Of a stretch of DNA of 64,000 nt, positions 44,684-56,574 are shown piece after piece. The translations under genes were made by a program, and so were the position numbers. The first letter of the stretch is position 1. Every line of letters begins with the position of its first letter. Location of the stretch: NCBI GenBank assembly GCA_019694135.1, contig JAIBCM010000001.1, forward strand, positions 186,001-250,000, written 5' to 3'. The notes under the pieces are model-generated. The model was given only the letters and a program-made list of their open reading frames with translations, searched no databases and was not told where the DNA came from. The stretch comes from Verrucomicrobiia bacterium. Its GTDB lineage: Bacteria; Verrucomicrobiota; Verrucomicrobiia; JADLBR01; JAIBCM01.

Positions 44684-45634
44684 ATGAAAAAAATGCTCTT
44701 TTTTCGCGATTTTCAGGCTTTTTCAGGTGGCCACCTTAAAGTCTGGCACTATTTTAACCATGTCAACCACAGCTCAAACTGGAAACCTTATATTTATTTC
44801 ACCCCTAATAGCATTTGGAATGAAACGAACCCCTGGCAAGAATCACGAGAGAACCTTATTGAATCACTGGATCAAATCAAGCCCGATGCCTTATTTTTAG
44901 CTGGTCTCGATTGGGAAATTTTAGATCAACTTTCCTTCACTTTAAAAAACTCTTTGCCTATTGTTAATTTAATTCAGCACACACGGCACTCTCATCTCTC
45001 TGATCCGCGCTTTCGATTTTTAAACCGTAAAGCAATTCGCATTTGTGTAAGTCCTGAAGTAAAAGAAGTCATCGAATCAACTCAGATAATACAAGGCCCC
45101 TGCTTTACCATTCCAAATGGTCTCGATTTTGACCAACTACCTCAACCTCTACCATCTGAAAAAAAAGATATCTCGCTTTGCATCGCTGCCTTAAAACAAG
45201 CACCACTAGGAATTCGTCTCAAAAAAAAATTAGAAAAAAATTTTCCTACGATCGAACTTTTAACACAACCGCTCAAACGAGAAATGTTTTTAAATTACCT
45301 CAATCGTTCGCAAATTACTTTGTTTTTACCGACTCAAGAAGAAGGTTTTTATTTGCCTGCTCTCGAAGGCATGAAATTACAAACCTTAGTCATTTGCCCG
45401 GATTGCGTTGGAAATCGCTCTTTTTGTCACGATACTAAAAACTGTTTTTCCCCTCCCTATCAAGAAGAAATCTTGGAAAGCTGCACTCTTCAAGCGTGCA
45501 ACCTAACCCTCGAACAAAAAAATAAAATGCTTTCCCATGCTACTGCCACGGCTGCTCAATATGGCCTTGCTAAAGAGCGTGAGGTTTTTTTAAATATTCT
45601 AAACCAAATCCCTCAACTATGGAGCCAATTATGA
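44684..45634 (+). CDS. Glycosyltransferase (GT-B, GT4-like)
   Basis: The 316-aa protein lacks a signal peptide and has a GT4-like C-terminal half: IPNGLDFDQLP, a KREMFLNYLNRSQITLFLPTQEEGFYLPALEGM segment with the E-x-G-F-x-L-P-x-L-E donor motif, and VICPDCVGNRSF. It is shorter than most GT4 enzymes, and the N-terminal domain is reduced. It overlaps the next gene by 4 bp (ATGA). With the sulfotransferases downstream it likely helps make a surface glycan. Confidence 0.8.
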   Translation: MKKMLFFRDFQAFSGGHLKVWHYFNHVNHSSNWKPYIYFTPNSIWNETNPWQESRENLIESLDQIKPDALFLAGLDWEILDQLSFTLKNSLPIVNLIQHTRHSHLSDPRFRFLNRKAIRICVSPEVKEVIESTQIIQGPCFTIPNGLDFDQLPQPLPSEKKDISLCIAALKQAPLGIRLKKKLEKNFPTIELLTQPLKREMFLNYLNRSQITLFLPTQEEGFYLPALEGMKLQTLVICPDCVGNRSFCHDTKNCFSPPYQEEILESCTLQACNLTLEQKNKMLSHATATAAQYGLAKEREVFLNILNQIPQLWSQL

Positions 45635-46464
45635 ACAACATTACCCTAACTGGAATTCCACGATCCGGCACTACCCTTACCTGTCATTTACTTAACAAAA
45701 TTAACAATACTGTGGCCCTTCACGAACCTATTGATGTTTTTGAATTTTCTAAACTCAAGGAACCCAAGGCTATTTGTGATAGTATTGAAAAATTTTTTCT
45801 CGATACTCGTCAATCGATTCTTACCGAAGGCAAAGCCATTACCAAACATCACAATCAAAAAGTGCCCGATAACCCAATTGCCTCAGAAAAAAAAGGAAAC
45901 GAACTTCGCCAAAGCATTGCCGAAAGAGGCGAAATCCCTATTGAAAAAAAATTAAACTCCGATTTTTATCTCATCATCAAACATCCTGCTGCTTTTACCG
46001 CTTTGTTGCCACACCTTAAAAAAAACTTTGCTTGTTTTGCTGTCATGCGTAATCCGCTTTCTGTACTTGCCTCTTGGAACAGCGTTAATCTTCCTGTGAA
46101 CATAGGACATGCTCCTGCCGCTGAAGCGCTAAACACTGAACTGGCTCATGCTCTGAGCCAAAGAGAGGATTGTTTGGATCGACAACTCTTTCTCCTATCC
46201 TGGTTTTATGAACAATATGCAACCCATTTACCTCAAGAAGCTATTCTGCGCTATGAAGAAACTGTTTCCTCGCAAGGAAAGTCCTTAAAAAAAATAGTGC
46301 CCGAAGCTCAAAATCTCACTGAACTACTAAAAAGCAAAAATAAAAATCCTCTTTACGATTCGGAAATAATGAAAAAACTCGCCAACCGATTGCTCGCTAC
46401 GCCTGGAGCTTATTGGGACTTCTACTCCAAAGAAAGTGTCGAAACTTTACTGCAACAATATTGA
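45631..46464 (+). CDS. Sulfotransferase family protein
   Basis: The protein of about 277 aa begins MNNITLTGIPRSGTTLTCHLL, whose GIPRSGTTL is the PAPS 5'-phosphosulfate loop. The 3'-phosphate-binding region is FAVMRNPLSVLASW. I choose ATG 45631, 7 bp after GGAG and overlapping the glycosyltransferase stop codon by 4 bp. A start four codons upstream is also in frame but would sit inside the previous gene. The likely role is sulfation of a glycan made by the neighbouring enzymes. Confidence 0.8.
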   Translation: MNNITLTGIPRSGTTLTCHLLNKINNTVALHEPIDVFEFSKLKEPKAICDSIEKFFLDTRQSILTEGKAITKHHNQKVPDNPIASEKKGNELRQSIAERGEIPIEKKLNSDFYLIIKHPAAFTALLPHLKKNFACFAVMRNPLSVLASWNSVNLPVNIGHAPAAEALNTELAHALSQREDCLDRQLFLLSWFYEQYATHLPQEAILRYEETVSSQGKSLKKIVPEAQNLTELLKSKNKNPLYDSEIMKKLANRLLATPGAYWDFYSKESVETLLQQY

Positions 46465-46474
46465 TTTTTAATCT

Positions 46475-47221
46475 ATGCCATTGCTTGCAACCCGCATTAA
46501 TTTTTTAATCGTGGGCACTCAAAAGGGAGGCACTACTGCACTCGCTGATTTTCTCTCTCAGCACCCTGAAATTTGTTTAGCACCTCAAAAGGAGGTTCAT
46601 TTTTTTGACTCACCTCAATTTCAAGATGCTACAACTGTCGAAGAATGGCAAAGGAACTATAGCAAGGCATTTCCCAACCACCAGAGTCAGACTTTAATCG
46701 GTGAGGCCACTCCCATCTATATGTATTGGCCTCAAATCGCACAACGCATTCATCGTTATAATCCTAACATAAAACTGATTTTTCTGCTGCGCGATCCCCT
46801 TCAACGCGCCATTTCTCATTATCGCATGGAACTTCAACGCGGCAACGAGACCTTATCATTCACCCAAGCATGCATTGCCGAGCCGTTTCGACTTTTTAAA
46901 GATCGCAATAATCTTTCAGAAACTTCTTCACTTCGACTCCATTCCTATTTACACAGAGGTTTTTATCGTAAACAAATCGAACGTTTTCGCCAATTTTTCC
47001 CTGACTCTCAAATCTTAATTCTCAAAAATGAAAGTTTACTTCAACAACACGAGCTAACATTAAAAAAAATTTATTATTTCCTAGGAATTAATGATACTGC
47101 TTTCATCCCCAAATCAAAAATTATTTTTTCTCACGATCAAGCAGTTTCCCTGAATCCTTTTTTCAAAAAAATACTGCAATTACTTTTGAAAAAAGAAATT
47201 GCTTATTACCAAACTTTTTAA
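46475..47221 (+). CDS. Sulfotransferase domain protein
   Basis: The 248-aa protein shows FLIVGTQKGGTTALADFLSQHPEI (PAPS 5'-phosphosulfate loop), the EVHFFD segment, GEATPIYMYWP and the 3'-phosphate-binding LIFLLRDPLQRAISHY. These match heparan N-sulfotransferase-like and bacterial carbohydrate sulfotransferases. It follows the previous sulfotransferase by 10 bp and ends in a 4-bp convergent overlap with the sulfotransferase on the other strand. Confidence 0.88.
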   Translation: MPLLATRINFLIVGTQKGGTTALADFLSQHPEICLAPQKEVHFFDSPQFQDATTVEEWQRNYSKAFPNHQSQTLIGEATPIYMYWPQIAQRIHRYNPNIKLIFLLRDPLQRAISHYRMELQRGNETLSFTQACIAEPFRLFKDRNNLSETSSLRLHSYLHRGFYRKQIERFRQFFPDSQILILKNESLLQQHELTLKKIYYFLGINDTAFIPKSKIIFSHDQAVSLNPFFKKILQLLLKKEIAYYQTF

Positions 47222-48303
47222 TCCTTTTTCTTGAGTTCTTGTTTTAAGTCCTGAAATTTAGCCATAACCTGATCTATAGAATGCCCCTTTTTTCTCTTTT
47301 TCAAACGCAACCTTTTCAGCAGCATCGCGCCTCCCACTCGATACTCCAAAGAATCCAAAAGTCGATCTGCCTCCTGATATAATGATTTAATCCACGATTC
47401 ATTTTTTCTCAAAACACGTGCCAACTCTTTCTTTGAAGCACTATCCTTTTCTTGCAATTGACACAATTGACTCTCCAAACTTTCTCGAATCGAAGTCGTT
47501 TCCTCATAAAATTTTAACCACTCCCAAGAACATTCCGACAACTCGGCGAAAGAAATATCCATGATACTTTTTCTCTGCTCAAAATCTTGTCTTAAGCGAA
47601 CCTGCTCGCTATTAAGAAGTCGCATCTGCGACTCATTGCTTTCGCGATGACGAAAAAGCGAGGGATCAATCAAACTCAATATTAATTTTTCTTCGGGCAA
47701 TTTTAATTTCGAAAATCCTTCGTTTTGAAAAAAATGAAAAAGTTGATACACCACTTCAACCGGTTTACTTATCAATTCATCATGATAAACTAAAAAACAA
47801 GGCATTCGAGATAAGGCTAACACCATGTGTAGCCAGTAAAATTGCCATAGCGCCAATCCTACTGGCAAAGGCATGCCATTACGTTTTGCCAAAGATTGCG
47901 CCACTTGCAAAGGATCGCGATAAACAAACACCCCCACCGGTTTCGATAGCAAAGGTAACCACTCCCGCCACGTTAAACACAAACGTGGATCCTTAATAAA
48001 ATACGCTGCATCACTTGGAAAACAGCCAAGAATCTCTTTCGCCCGTTCATAAAAAATTTCACGATCTTTTGTGTTCAATCGCTCCAGAGAAAAACGAGAA
48101 ACCTTATCCCAACGAGACTCACAACCTTCTAACAAAAAGTCATTCAAAGCTACAATATCCTGACGTTCCCAGTAACCACGAGGGTTATCTTGATCAGCAG
48201 GCAACCCCTCCTCCGACTTTCCCCAACTTAACCCCAACAATTCCAAAATAGCGCCCAACACCGAAGTGCCCGAGCGATGCATGCCTAAAACCATTACTTG
48301 CAT
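47218..48303 (-). CDS. Sulfotransferase-like protein with C-terminal coiled coil
   Basis: The 361-aa protein starts MQVMVLGMHRSGTSVLGAILELLGLSWG, a P-loop-like PAPS site, and carries VFVYRDPLQVAQSLAKRNGMP as 3'-phosphate site. Residues from about 235 on form a charged coiled coil (ESLESQLCQLQEKDSASKK). I choose ATG 48303, 2 bp after the upstream gene stop; the frame is open 15 codons further but only inside that gene. The coiled coil may hold it in a complex with the glycosyltransferases encoded upstream. Confidence 0.82.
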   Translation of the reverse strand: MQVMVLGMHRSGTSVLGAILELLGLSWGKSEEGLPADQDNPRGYWERQDIVALNDFLLEGCESRWDKVSRFSLERLNTKDREIFYERAKEILGCFPSDAAYFIKDPRLCLTWREWLPLLSKPVGVFVYRDPLQVAQSLAKRNGMPLPVGLALWQFYWLHMVLALSRMPCFLVYHDELISKPVEVVYQLFHFFQNEGFSKLKLPEEKLILSLIDPSLFRHRESNESQMRLLNSEQVRLRQDFEQRKSIMDISFAELSECSWEWLKFYEETTSIRESLESQLCQLQEKDSASKKELARVLRKNESWIKSLYQEADRLLDSLEYRVGGAMLLKRLRLKKRKKGHSIDQVMAKFQDLKQELKKKD

Positions 48304-48305
48304 AG

Positions 48306-50600
48306 TTAATCCATTATCCAACCAAACGCCTTTCCTTCCAAGCCACAACGTTCAATTAAAGGCGCATAACGTTTTTGAAAATAGCTTCCAATTTCCGATA
48401 AATGGGCCGTAGCTTTTCGAATCATCGAAGCTGCATGCACGCGATAGCCTCCCACAAAATTGGGAAAAAGTCCGCCATGAAAGCCTTTTTCCAAAAGGCG
48501 AAGCCACAAATCATAATCCTCCCAGCCCATCACGGCTTGCGAAGCCAAATGGATTTGATATCCCTCGCATGCTAAAAGCGCTTCCTTTTTAAATAAAGCC
48601 ATCGCATCAATATAAGGCTCCTGCAAAAGATGTTTTTCGTTCCATTCATAATGCGACAACAAACCGATCCCCTGTTTCTTATCGGAATCAAAACGCTGCA
48701 AAATTCCAAATCCAAAATTCCAATTTTTTTCTCTCACCCAACGATAAAGGTTTTCTAATCCTTTCGGAAAAACATAATTATCCGCATCCAAAATAAAAAC
48801 ATAAGGCGCGCGACTTAATTCAATTCCCAGATTTCGACTTGCGGCCAACCCCGTGTTAAAAACCTTTTTAACCAAAGCGCACGAAACTTTTGCCGTTTTC
48901 ATCCAAGTAGAAACTCGTTCCACCCCTAAATCCTGTGAAGCATCGTCCACCACGATAATTTCTATTCCTGACAAAGTTGATTGATCCACACTTGTTAAAC
49001 ATGCTTCAATATAAGCCTCATAATTATAAAGCGTTACCACTACCGACAAAGTTGGCGCTACTGAATCAAAAACAGCATTCTTTTCAATTTCCCAACCTTG
49101 CAATCCTTGCAAAGCAGCTATACGACTTAACTTCTGTTGTAATAAAAAATGAAAACGTTGCGCCTGCAATTGATCGTGCGATTGCAACGATTCCGATAAT
49201 TTATCCTGAAAATAATCCAATAATAACGAAACAGCCTTTTCATCTTTTTCCAAAGGCTCTAGATCAACGCGAGACAATTCAAACTCCCCTTCCTCCGACA
49301 TGGGATCCAAACGCACTTCTTTAGTTTTAGAAGTTAAACGAATCAGTTGACGAAATTTACCTTTAGCAATTTCCCGAACAGCAATAGGCTCGCTATCGCG
49401 AAAATCTCCCCGCGCTGTTACATAAACCTCTGGAGAAACGCGCCCTTCGAGAGCCTTCATCTGAAACGATAAAACATGCCATCCTTCCTCCCATTTTCCT
49501 TCACTTTTTTGCAAACGAAACTGCGGATCCTCACCCACACTCAAAAAAGTTTTCTCCGCTATTTTAATATCTCGCTTGGGAATAAGTTTTATTGCATCGT
49601 TCTTTTTACGACCTAGATCAAAAAAAATTTTCTTTTTTTCAGAAGCAATCGGTTCTGAAAGCGCGAATTTTTTTCGTTGACTATCATGTTTATCAACCAA
49701 CTCTTTAATCTGTGACTTAACAGAACCAAATACCATTTCTGGCGAAAAAACTTCTTTCACTTTCGCCAAAGCGGCTTGCAGAATGGCTTCACGTTTTTTA
49801 TTATTAACAATGAGTTCCACACAAACTTCTTGCAACCGATCATAAGGTGTCACCATTAAATGTTCACCATGAATTAAAGGCTCGTAACGCTCCGATTCAT
49901 CCGTCACAAAAACACATCCATTCGCTATCGCAACCAAAGCGCGATGCCACTCAAAATAACGGTTTTCTGAACTGTGAATATTAACCAAAATTTTACTTCG
50001 CTTCAAAAGCCAGTTTCTCGCCTCGCCGAAACAACATCCAGGTGTTGTTTGGGTGCGCACCTCTTGCAATGTGGAAAAAATAAATCGATTTTCAAACTGC
50101 GAAAAAAATTCTGCATGCTTCGCAAAAAATTTAGTCCTACGCGAAGAAGCATATCCTAAAAACACAAAATCGATCTCTTTTTTGCATTCCTCCGGACATT
50201 CCAATAAATCCGTATAAGGAATCGGCCAATATAAAGCTGGCACTCCATACTGGTGAAAAGCGTCTATACCAAGTTGATTAAAATCAATAACACCTCGCGA
50301 TTGCGCCGCAATCTGGACTGTTTTTTTAAACCACGAAGTGCCCGGCTGTTCAGTGTTGAGTAGAAGAACTCGACTCGCTATATTTTTTAAACCCGAAGCG
50401 TCTGTTTGCTTTTCCACAAAAAGTGGAAAAAATTCATGAGGCGCCACAACAATAGAAGTTATCTCCGAATTATGCTGCGGTAATTGATCCAAAATCAACT
50501 CCGCATCATAACCCGCTATCTGCAATCCACGCACATAAAACTCAGCAATTTCCTGCATGAAATGGTTGCCAGCACGAGTAATGAAAAACTGAAGTTTCAT
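48306..50600 (-). CDS. Two-domain glycosyltransferase (GT-B-like plus GT2)
   Basis: The 764-aa protein has an N-terminal GT-B-like half (about 1-315) with RSKILVNIHSSENRYFEWHRALVAIANGCVFVTDESERYEPLI resembling a donor site. A less clear middle region follows. A GT2 domain starts near residue 517 (LSVVVTLYNYEAYIEACLTSV ... IIVVDDASQD, FILDADNYVFP as the DxD-like motif, and GWEDYDLWLRLLEKG). It is the middle gene of a three-gene minus-strand group with two-base spacing to the sulfotransferase. It probably elongates a surface polysaccharide at the cytoplasmic face. Confidence 0.82.
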   Translation of the reverse strand: MKLQFFITRAGNHFMQEIAEFYVRGLQIAGYDAELILDQLPQHNSEITSIVVAPHEFFPLFVEKQTDASGLKNIASRVLLLNTEQPGTSWFKKTVQIAAQSRGVIDFNQLGIDAFHQYGVPALYWPIPYTDLLECPEECKKEIDFVFLGYASSRRTKFFAKHAEFFSQFENRFIFSTLQEVRTQTTPGCCFGEARNWLLKRSKILVNIHSSENRYFEWHRALVAIANGCVFVTDESERYEPLIHGEHLMVTPYDRLQEVCVELIVNNKKREAILQAALAKVKEVFSPEMVFGSVKSQIKELVDKHDSQRKKFALSEPIASEKKKIFFDLGRKKNDAIKLIPKRDIKIAEKTFLSVGEDPQFRLQKSEGKWEEGWHVLSFQMKALEGRVSPEVYVTARGDFRDSEPIAVREIAKGKFRQLIRLTSKTKEVRLDPMSEEGEFELSRVDLEPLEKDEKAVSLLLDYFQDKLSESLQSHDQLQAQRFHFLLQQKLSRIAALQGLQGWEIEKNAVFDSVAPTLSVVVTLYNYEAYIEACLTSVDQSTLSGIEIIVVDDASQDLGVERVSTWMKTAKVSCALVKKVFNTGLAASRNLGIELSRAPYVFILDADNYVFPKGLENLYRWVREKNWNFGFGILQRFDSDKKQGIGLLSHYEWNEKHLLQEPYIDAMALFKKEALLACEGYQIHLASQAVMGWEDYDLWLRLLEKGFHGGLFPNFVGGYRVHAASMIRKATAHLSEIGSYFQKRYAPLIERCGLEGKAFGWIMD

Positions 50601-50612
50601 AAAAAATTTATT

Positions 50613-52511
50613 CTACTCGGTCTCTTTCAAACTCCAATCCAGTTTTTGGCGGGATAAATTGGGATTATAAAAAGGATCATTTTCAACTAGCGCTTGCCAT
50701 TTTTGAGTGAATCCTTGCGAAATATTTTTTAAAGCGCCATACCCGCGTGAAGCCGATTCATGGTGTATTAACTTTGCATAAGGCGTGCAGACAATCCAGA
50801 AGCCCGCTTGCCTGATACGTAAACACAAATCAACATCACTATAATGAATGGGAAAATTCTGCGCATCGAATCCTCCCACCTTCTGAAATACTTCGCGACG
50901 CATCATCAAACAAGCTCCCGTCACAGCACTCCAATTACGAATCATACGAATTTCTCGAGCATGGTTTGGTTTTTCTTGGGCAAAGGGATGATTCGCTGCA
51001 CCCGCCAAACCTAATACAATTCCTGCATGCTGAATCGTGCTATGAGGAAATAAAAGTTGCGCCCCCACTGCACCGATTTCCGGTCGTTGAACTTGCTCTA
51101 CCATCGCCATTAACCAATCGGGCTCGATAATTTCCGTATCATTATTTAGAAAAAGCAACCACTCCCCATCAGTTTGTTCCACTGCATAGTTATTAATGGC
51201 TGAATAATTAAACGGTTTTTCATAACGTAAAACCCGATGTGAAATGCTATTTAACCAATCTTTAGCTTCCGCTGTTTCACTACCATTATCCACAATCACA
51301 ATTTCATAATTTGGATAGTTCGTTTTCTGCGCTAAACTCTCCACGCATCGGTGCGTTAACTCCACACCATCCCGCATGGGAATAATGATCGTGACTTTTT
51401 TTAAAGGATTCACTTCTCGGCACACGCGATAAACCGTTCCAAAATCAACTTTCACGTTACCTACAATTTGTCTTCTCGCACAAGCTTCGGTTAAAGCGCG
51501 TTGACCTGCCAACGCAGCATAAGGTTTAGATTCGGTGTCACTCGCGGTTGAATCAGGACTAATGCGCCAATGATAAAGAATTTTTGGAATATGAAAAATT
51601 TGAGAAGTTTTTTCAGTGGCCCTTAAAAAGAGATCGTAATCTTGTGCGCCATCAAAACCGCTACGAAATCCTCCTATTTCGTTTAATAAACTTTTTCGCA
51701 ACACCGTAAAATGACACAGATAATTACAGGAAAGCAAAGTGTCCGGTGACCAATCGGGTTTCCAATGCGGTTTTTCCAATTCATTTTGCTCATTAATTTT
51801 ATCCTCATCCGAATAAATGATATCCGCATTCGATTCGCGGTTTAATAACTTCACAACTTCATACAATGCATGTGGCTCGAGCACATCATCATGATCCAAT
51901 AATCCAACAAATTCTCCTGTCGCCAGAGTAAGCGCCTGTTGAGAGGCTTGAGCAATTCCCGCATTTTTTTCCAAGGTCTTCACACGGAATCGCCGCTCTT
52001 TTTCTAGCCATAACTTTAGCTCCTGAGACAATTTTTCATCTCCCGAAGCATCATCGACTATTACGAGCTCCCAATTATCATAGATTTGATGACACACCGA
52101 ATTTAAAGCCGCTCTCAAATCTTGGATGGGCGTCCGATAAACTGGAAAAAGAATGCTTATTTTCGGTCGATAAGAAAAGCGACGTGACTCTTTTTCGTAA
52201 CACGCCAGTTCCAACAAAGTGGGTTGATGTTTCAGCCACCAACGATGATAAATGCCAGAATTGGGACTGCTTTGAGTAAAAGGCCGTTGCAAATGAGGAT
52301 AAAGTCGCTTAGCGAAGGATTGAATCCATCGCTGCTGAGTTCTTTGCCACCAACGCACCGGTTGCAGTAAAAATTTTCCAAAGCGATATTCCAAGCTAGT
52401 CGCCATTCCATCATGACGACGTTGCCATTTTCTTAACTTTTCATTTTTTTCAAGATAACGCTGGCGCAATTGTTCATACGCTTCAGCCAACTTGGAATCT
52501 TCCGGCTGCAT
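50613..52511 (-). CDS. Tandem GT2 glycosyltransferase
   Basis: The 632-aa protein has an N-terminal coiled segment (1-45) and two GT2 domains. The first starts near residue 117 (ISILFPVYRTPIQDLRAALNSV ... ELVIVDDASGD, GLLDHDDVL). The second starts near residue 373 (VTIIIPMRDGVELTHRCVESL ... EIVIVDNGSET, FLNNDTEI). Such tandem enzymes make repeating units of O-antigen- or rhamnan-like chains. It opens the minus-strand glycan group, 12 bp before the next gene. Confidence 0.9.
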   Translation of the reverse strand: MQPEDSKLAEAYEQLRQRYLEKNEKLRKWQRRHDGMATSLEYRFGKFLLQPVRWWQRTQQRWIQSFAKRLYPHLQRPFTQSSPNSGIYHRWWLKHQPTLLELACYEKESRRFSYRPKISILFPVYRTPIQDLRAALNSVCHQIYDNWELVIVDDASGDEKLSQELKLWLEKERRFRVKTLEKNAGIAQASQQALTLATGEFVGLLDHDDVLEPHALYEVVKLLNRESNADIIYSDEDKINEQNELEKPHWKPDWSPDTLLSCNYLCHFTVLRKSLLNEIGGFRSGFDGAQDYDLFLRATEKTSQIFHIPKILYHWRISPDSTASDTESKPYAALAGQRALTEACARRQIVGNVKVDFGTVYRVCREVNPLKKVTIIIPMRDGVELTHRCVESLAQKTNYPNYEIVIVDNGSETAEAKDWLNSISHRVLRYEKPFNYSAINNYAVEQTDGEWLLFLNNDTEIIEPDWLMAMVEQVQRPEIGAVGAQLLFPHSTIQHAGIVLGLAGAANHPFAQEKPNHAREIRMIRNWSAVTGACLMMRREVFQKVGGFDAQNFPIHYSDVDLCLRIRQAGFWIVCTPYAKLIHHESASRGYGALKNISQGFTQKWQALVENDPFYNPNLSRQKLDWSLKETE

Positions 52512-52575
52512 GAATAAATAACTATGGCGAAAACCTAAGATTTAACGAAGCAAAATTTTAATTTTTAATAAAAGA

Positions 52576-52604
52576 AAAGAGCGGATTTTTTGAATCCGCT
52601 CTTT
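52576..52604 (-). terminator. Rho-independent terminator after groEL
   Basis: A perfect 12-bp stem (52576-52587 with 52593-52604) has a 5-nt loop and a T-rich tail on the minus strand. It separates the chaperonin operon from the glycosyltransferase group. Confidence 0.85.
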
Positions 52605-52631
52605 CTCATTTTTGCTAAAAGTAAGATTATC

Positions 52632-54272
<1,641 letters not shown>

Positions 54273-54294
54273 TTACTCCTTTGTTTAACTTTCT

Positions 54295-54591
54295 TTACGC
54301 CACGATGCCTAAAATATCATCTTCACGCATGATGAGATAATTCACATCATCAAACTTCACTTCTGTGCCACCATATTTGCTGATTAACACAGTGTCGCCG
54401 ACTTTGACTTCAAATGGAATTTTCTTTCCGCTTTCATCAAGTTTCCCGGTTCCGAGAGCAACAATTTTGCCTTCGGTTGGTTTTTCTTTAGCAGAATCGG
54501 GAATAATAATTCCGCCTTTTTTAGTTTCCTTTTCTTCAACCGGTTGCACTAGCACCCGATCTCCGATTGGTTTAATGTTTGGTTTTGCCAT
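54295..54591 (-). CDS. groS: Co-chaperonin GroES (10 kDa)
   Basis: The 98-aa protein has [43 protein letters not shown], including the mobile loop and the GroEL-contacting GGIIIP. It lies 28 bp upstream of groEL and has an AAGGAAG ribosome binding site. No CIRCE element (TTAGCACTC-N9-GAGTGCTAA) was found between it and dnaK. Confidence 0.97.
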   Translation of the reverse strand: MAKPNIKPIGDRVLVQPVEEKETKKGGIIIPDSAKEKPTEGKIVALGTGKLDESGKKIPFEVKVGDTVLISKYGGTEVKFDDVNYLIMREDDILGIVA

Positions 54592-54639
54592 AGGTATCTT
54601 CCTTTCGTTAAGTGTTTTAACTTTTAAGATTTTTAAAAT

Positions 54640-56574
54640 TTATTTTTTATCGTCCACAATTTCAGCATCAATCACGCCTTCATTACTGGATTCAGATTTT
54701 TGACCTTCCCCATTAGGTGAAGTTTGTCCTGCACCTGCCGCGCCTGCTGCCGAAGCTTCCGTGGAAGCCTTGCGATAAAGTTCCGCAGAAACTTCCTGCA
54801 CTTCTTTATTAAGCTCGTCTGCTGCTGCTTTCATTGCCGCAGTGTCTTCGCCTTTGAGCGTTTCTTTAACTTTTTCTATTTTTTGCTCAATGCGCCCCTT
54901 CACATCTGCCGAAACTTTATCGCCTAAATCGCGCAATAATTTTTCTGCAGAATAAGCCGCGTTATCCGTTTGATTGCGAACTTCGATGCGTTCTTTGACT
55001 TTTTGATCCTCGGCTGCATGCGATTCCGCGTCTTGCTTCATTTTTTCGACTTCATCTTTGGAAAGTCCTGAAGAACCGGTGATAGAAATTTTTTGTTCCT
55101 TGCCTGTTCCTAAATCTTTTGCGGAAACATGCAAAATTCCATTAGCATCAATATCAAATGTCACCTCAATTTGTGGCACACCACGAGGCGCAGGAGGAAT
55201 GCCATCCAAATGGAAAATGCCAAGTTGCTTATTGTCATTCGCCATCGGACGTTCGCCTTGAAGCACTTTGATTTCAACGCCAGGTTGATTATCGGCCGCT
55301 GTAGAAAACGTTTGCGTTTTTCGCGTTGGAATCGTCGTGTTGCGAGGAATCATCGGAGTCGCCACACTACCTAATGTCTCAATCGCCAAAGACAAAGGCG
55401 TAACATCCAATAACAAAACATCCTTCACATCACCTTTTAACACGCCACCTTGAATTGCTGCGCCAATCGCAACCACTTCATCGGGATTCACCCCCTTGTG
55501 CGGTTCCTTGCCGATCAATTGACGTGCCGTCTCGACGATCTTGGGCATGCGGGTCATACCACCAACTAAAACCAATTCATCGACTTGGTTGGCGCTTAAT
55601 TTCGCGTCATTCAAACAATTTTTAACCGGTGTAATCGTTCGCTCGGCCAAAGCATCAGTTAACTGTTCCAGTTTCGCGCGAGTCAAAGTTTTCTGAATGT
55701 GTTTCGGTCCAGTTTGATCCGCCGTGATAAAGGGCAAATTAATCTCATATTGTTGCGCGGAAGACAGAGCAATCTTAGATTTTTCCGCTTCTTCTTTTAA
55801 ACGCTGTAATGCATCCGGTTGCTTAGTAAGATCAATACCGGTATCGGTTTGAAACTCTTTCAATAACCAATCCACAATCGCATGATCCCAATCATCACCA
55901 CCCAAATGAGTGTCACCATTGGTGGCTTTAACTTCAAAAACGCCATCGCCAATTTCCAAAACCGAAATATCAAAAGTTCCACCACCTAAATCGTAAACTG
56001 CAATCTTTTCATCCTTCTTTTTATCCAAACCGTAAGCCAATGATGCCGCCGTGGGTTCATTCACAATACGAAGCACCTCTAAACCAGCAATTTTACCCGC
56101 ATCTTTGGTCGCTTGACGTTGTGAATCATTAAAATAAGCCGGAACCGTAATAACGGCCTGAGTAATTTTTTCACCTAGCTTAGCTTCCGCATCCGCTTTG
56201 AGCTTACCTAAAATCATCGCTGAAATTTCGGGCGGGCTAAATTGTTTTTTCTCACCGTTAACCGTCACTTCAATATGTGCATCACCATTTGATGCTTGCA
56301 CCACCTTATAAGGAACGCGTTTAAGCTCATCTTGAACTTCAGCAAATTTGCGCCCCATAAACCGTTTCACAGAAAAAATCGTGTTTTGCGAATTAGTAAC
56401 CGCTTGACGCTTCGCAGCTTGCCCGACCAAACGCTCACCAGTTTTCGTAAAAGCCACAATCGAAGGCGTCGTGCGCGCTCCCTCTGAGTTTTCCAAAACA
56501 TTCGGTTCTCCCCCGTCCATAACGGCCATACAAGAGTTCGTCGTTCCTAAATCTATGCCTAATATCTTTGCCAT
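54640..56574 (-). CDS. dnaK: Chaperone DnaK (Hsp70)
   Basis: The 644-aa Hsp70 has the ATPase signature [36 protein letters not shown] and [10 protein letters not shown], then the substrate domain and a C-terminal lid ending EIVDDKK. It lies 48 bp upstream of groES on the same strand, so all three chaperone genes may share one transcript. dnaJ and grpE are not nearby. Confidence 0.98.
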   Translation of the reverse strand: MAKILGIDLGTTNSCMAVMDGGEPNVLENSEGARTTPSIVAFTKTGERLVGQAAKRQAVTNSQNTIFSVKRFMGRKFAEVQDELKRVPYKVVQASNGDAHIEVTVNGEKKQFSPPEISAMILGKLKADAEAKLGEKITQAVITVPAYFNDSQRQATKDAGKIAGLEVLRIVNEPTAASLAYGLDKKKDEKIAVYDLGGGTFDISVLEIGDGVFEVKATNGDTHLGGDDWDHAIVDWLLKEFQTDTGIDLTKQPDALQRLKEEAEKSKIALSSAQQYEINLPFITADQTGPKHIQKTLTRAKLEQLTDALAERTITPVKNCLNDAKLSANQVDELVLVGGMTRMPKIVETARQLIGKEPHKGVNPDEVVAIGAAIQGGVLKGDVKDVLLLDVTPLSLAIETLGSVATPMIPRNTTIPTRKTQTFSTAADNQPGVEIKVLQGERPMANDNKQLGIFHLDGIPPAPRGVPQIEVTFDIDANGILHVSAKDLGTGKEQKISITGSSGLSKDEVEKMKQDAESHAAEDQKVKERIEVRNQTDNAAYSAEKLLRDLGDKVSADVKGRIEQKIEKVKETLKGEDTAAMKAAADELNKEVQEVSAELYRKASTEASAAGAAGAGQTSPNGEGQKSESSNEGVIDAEIVDDKK

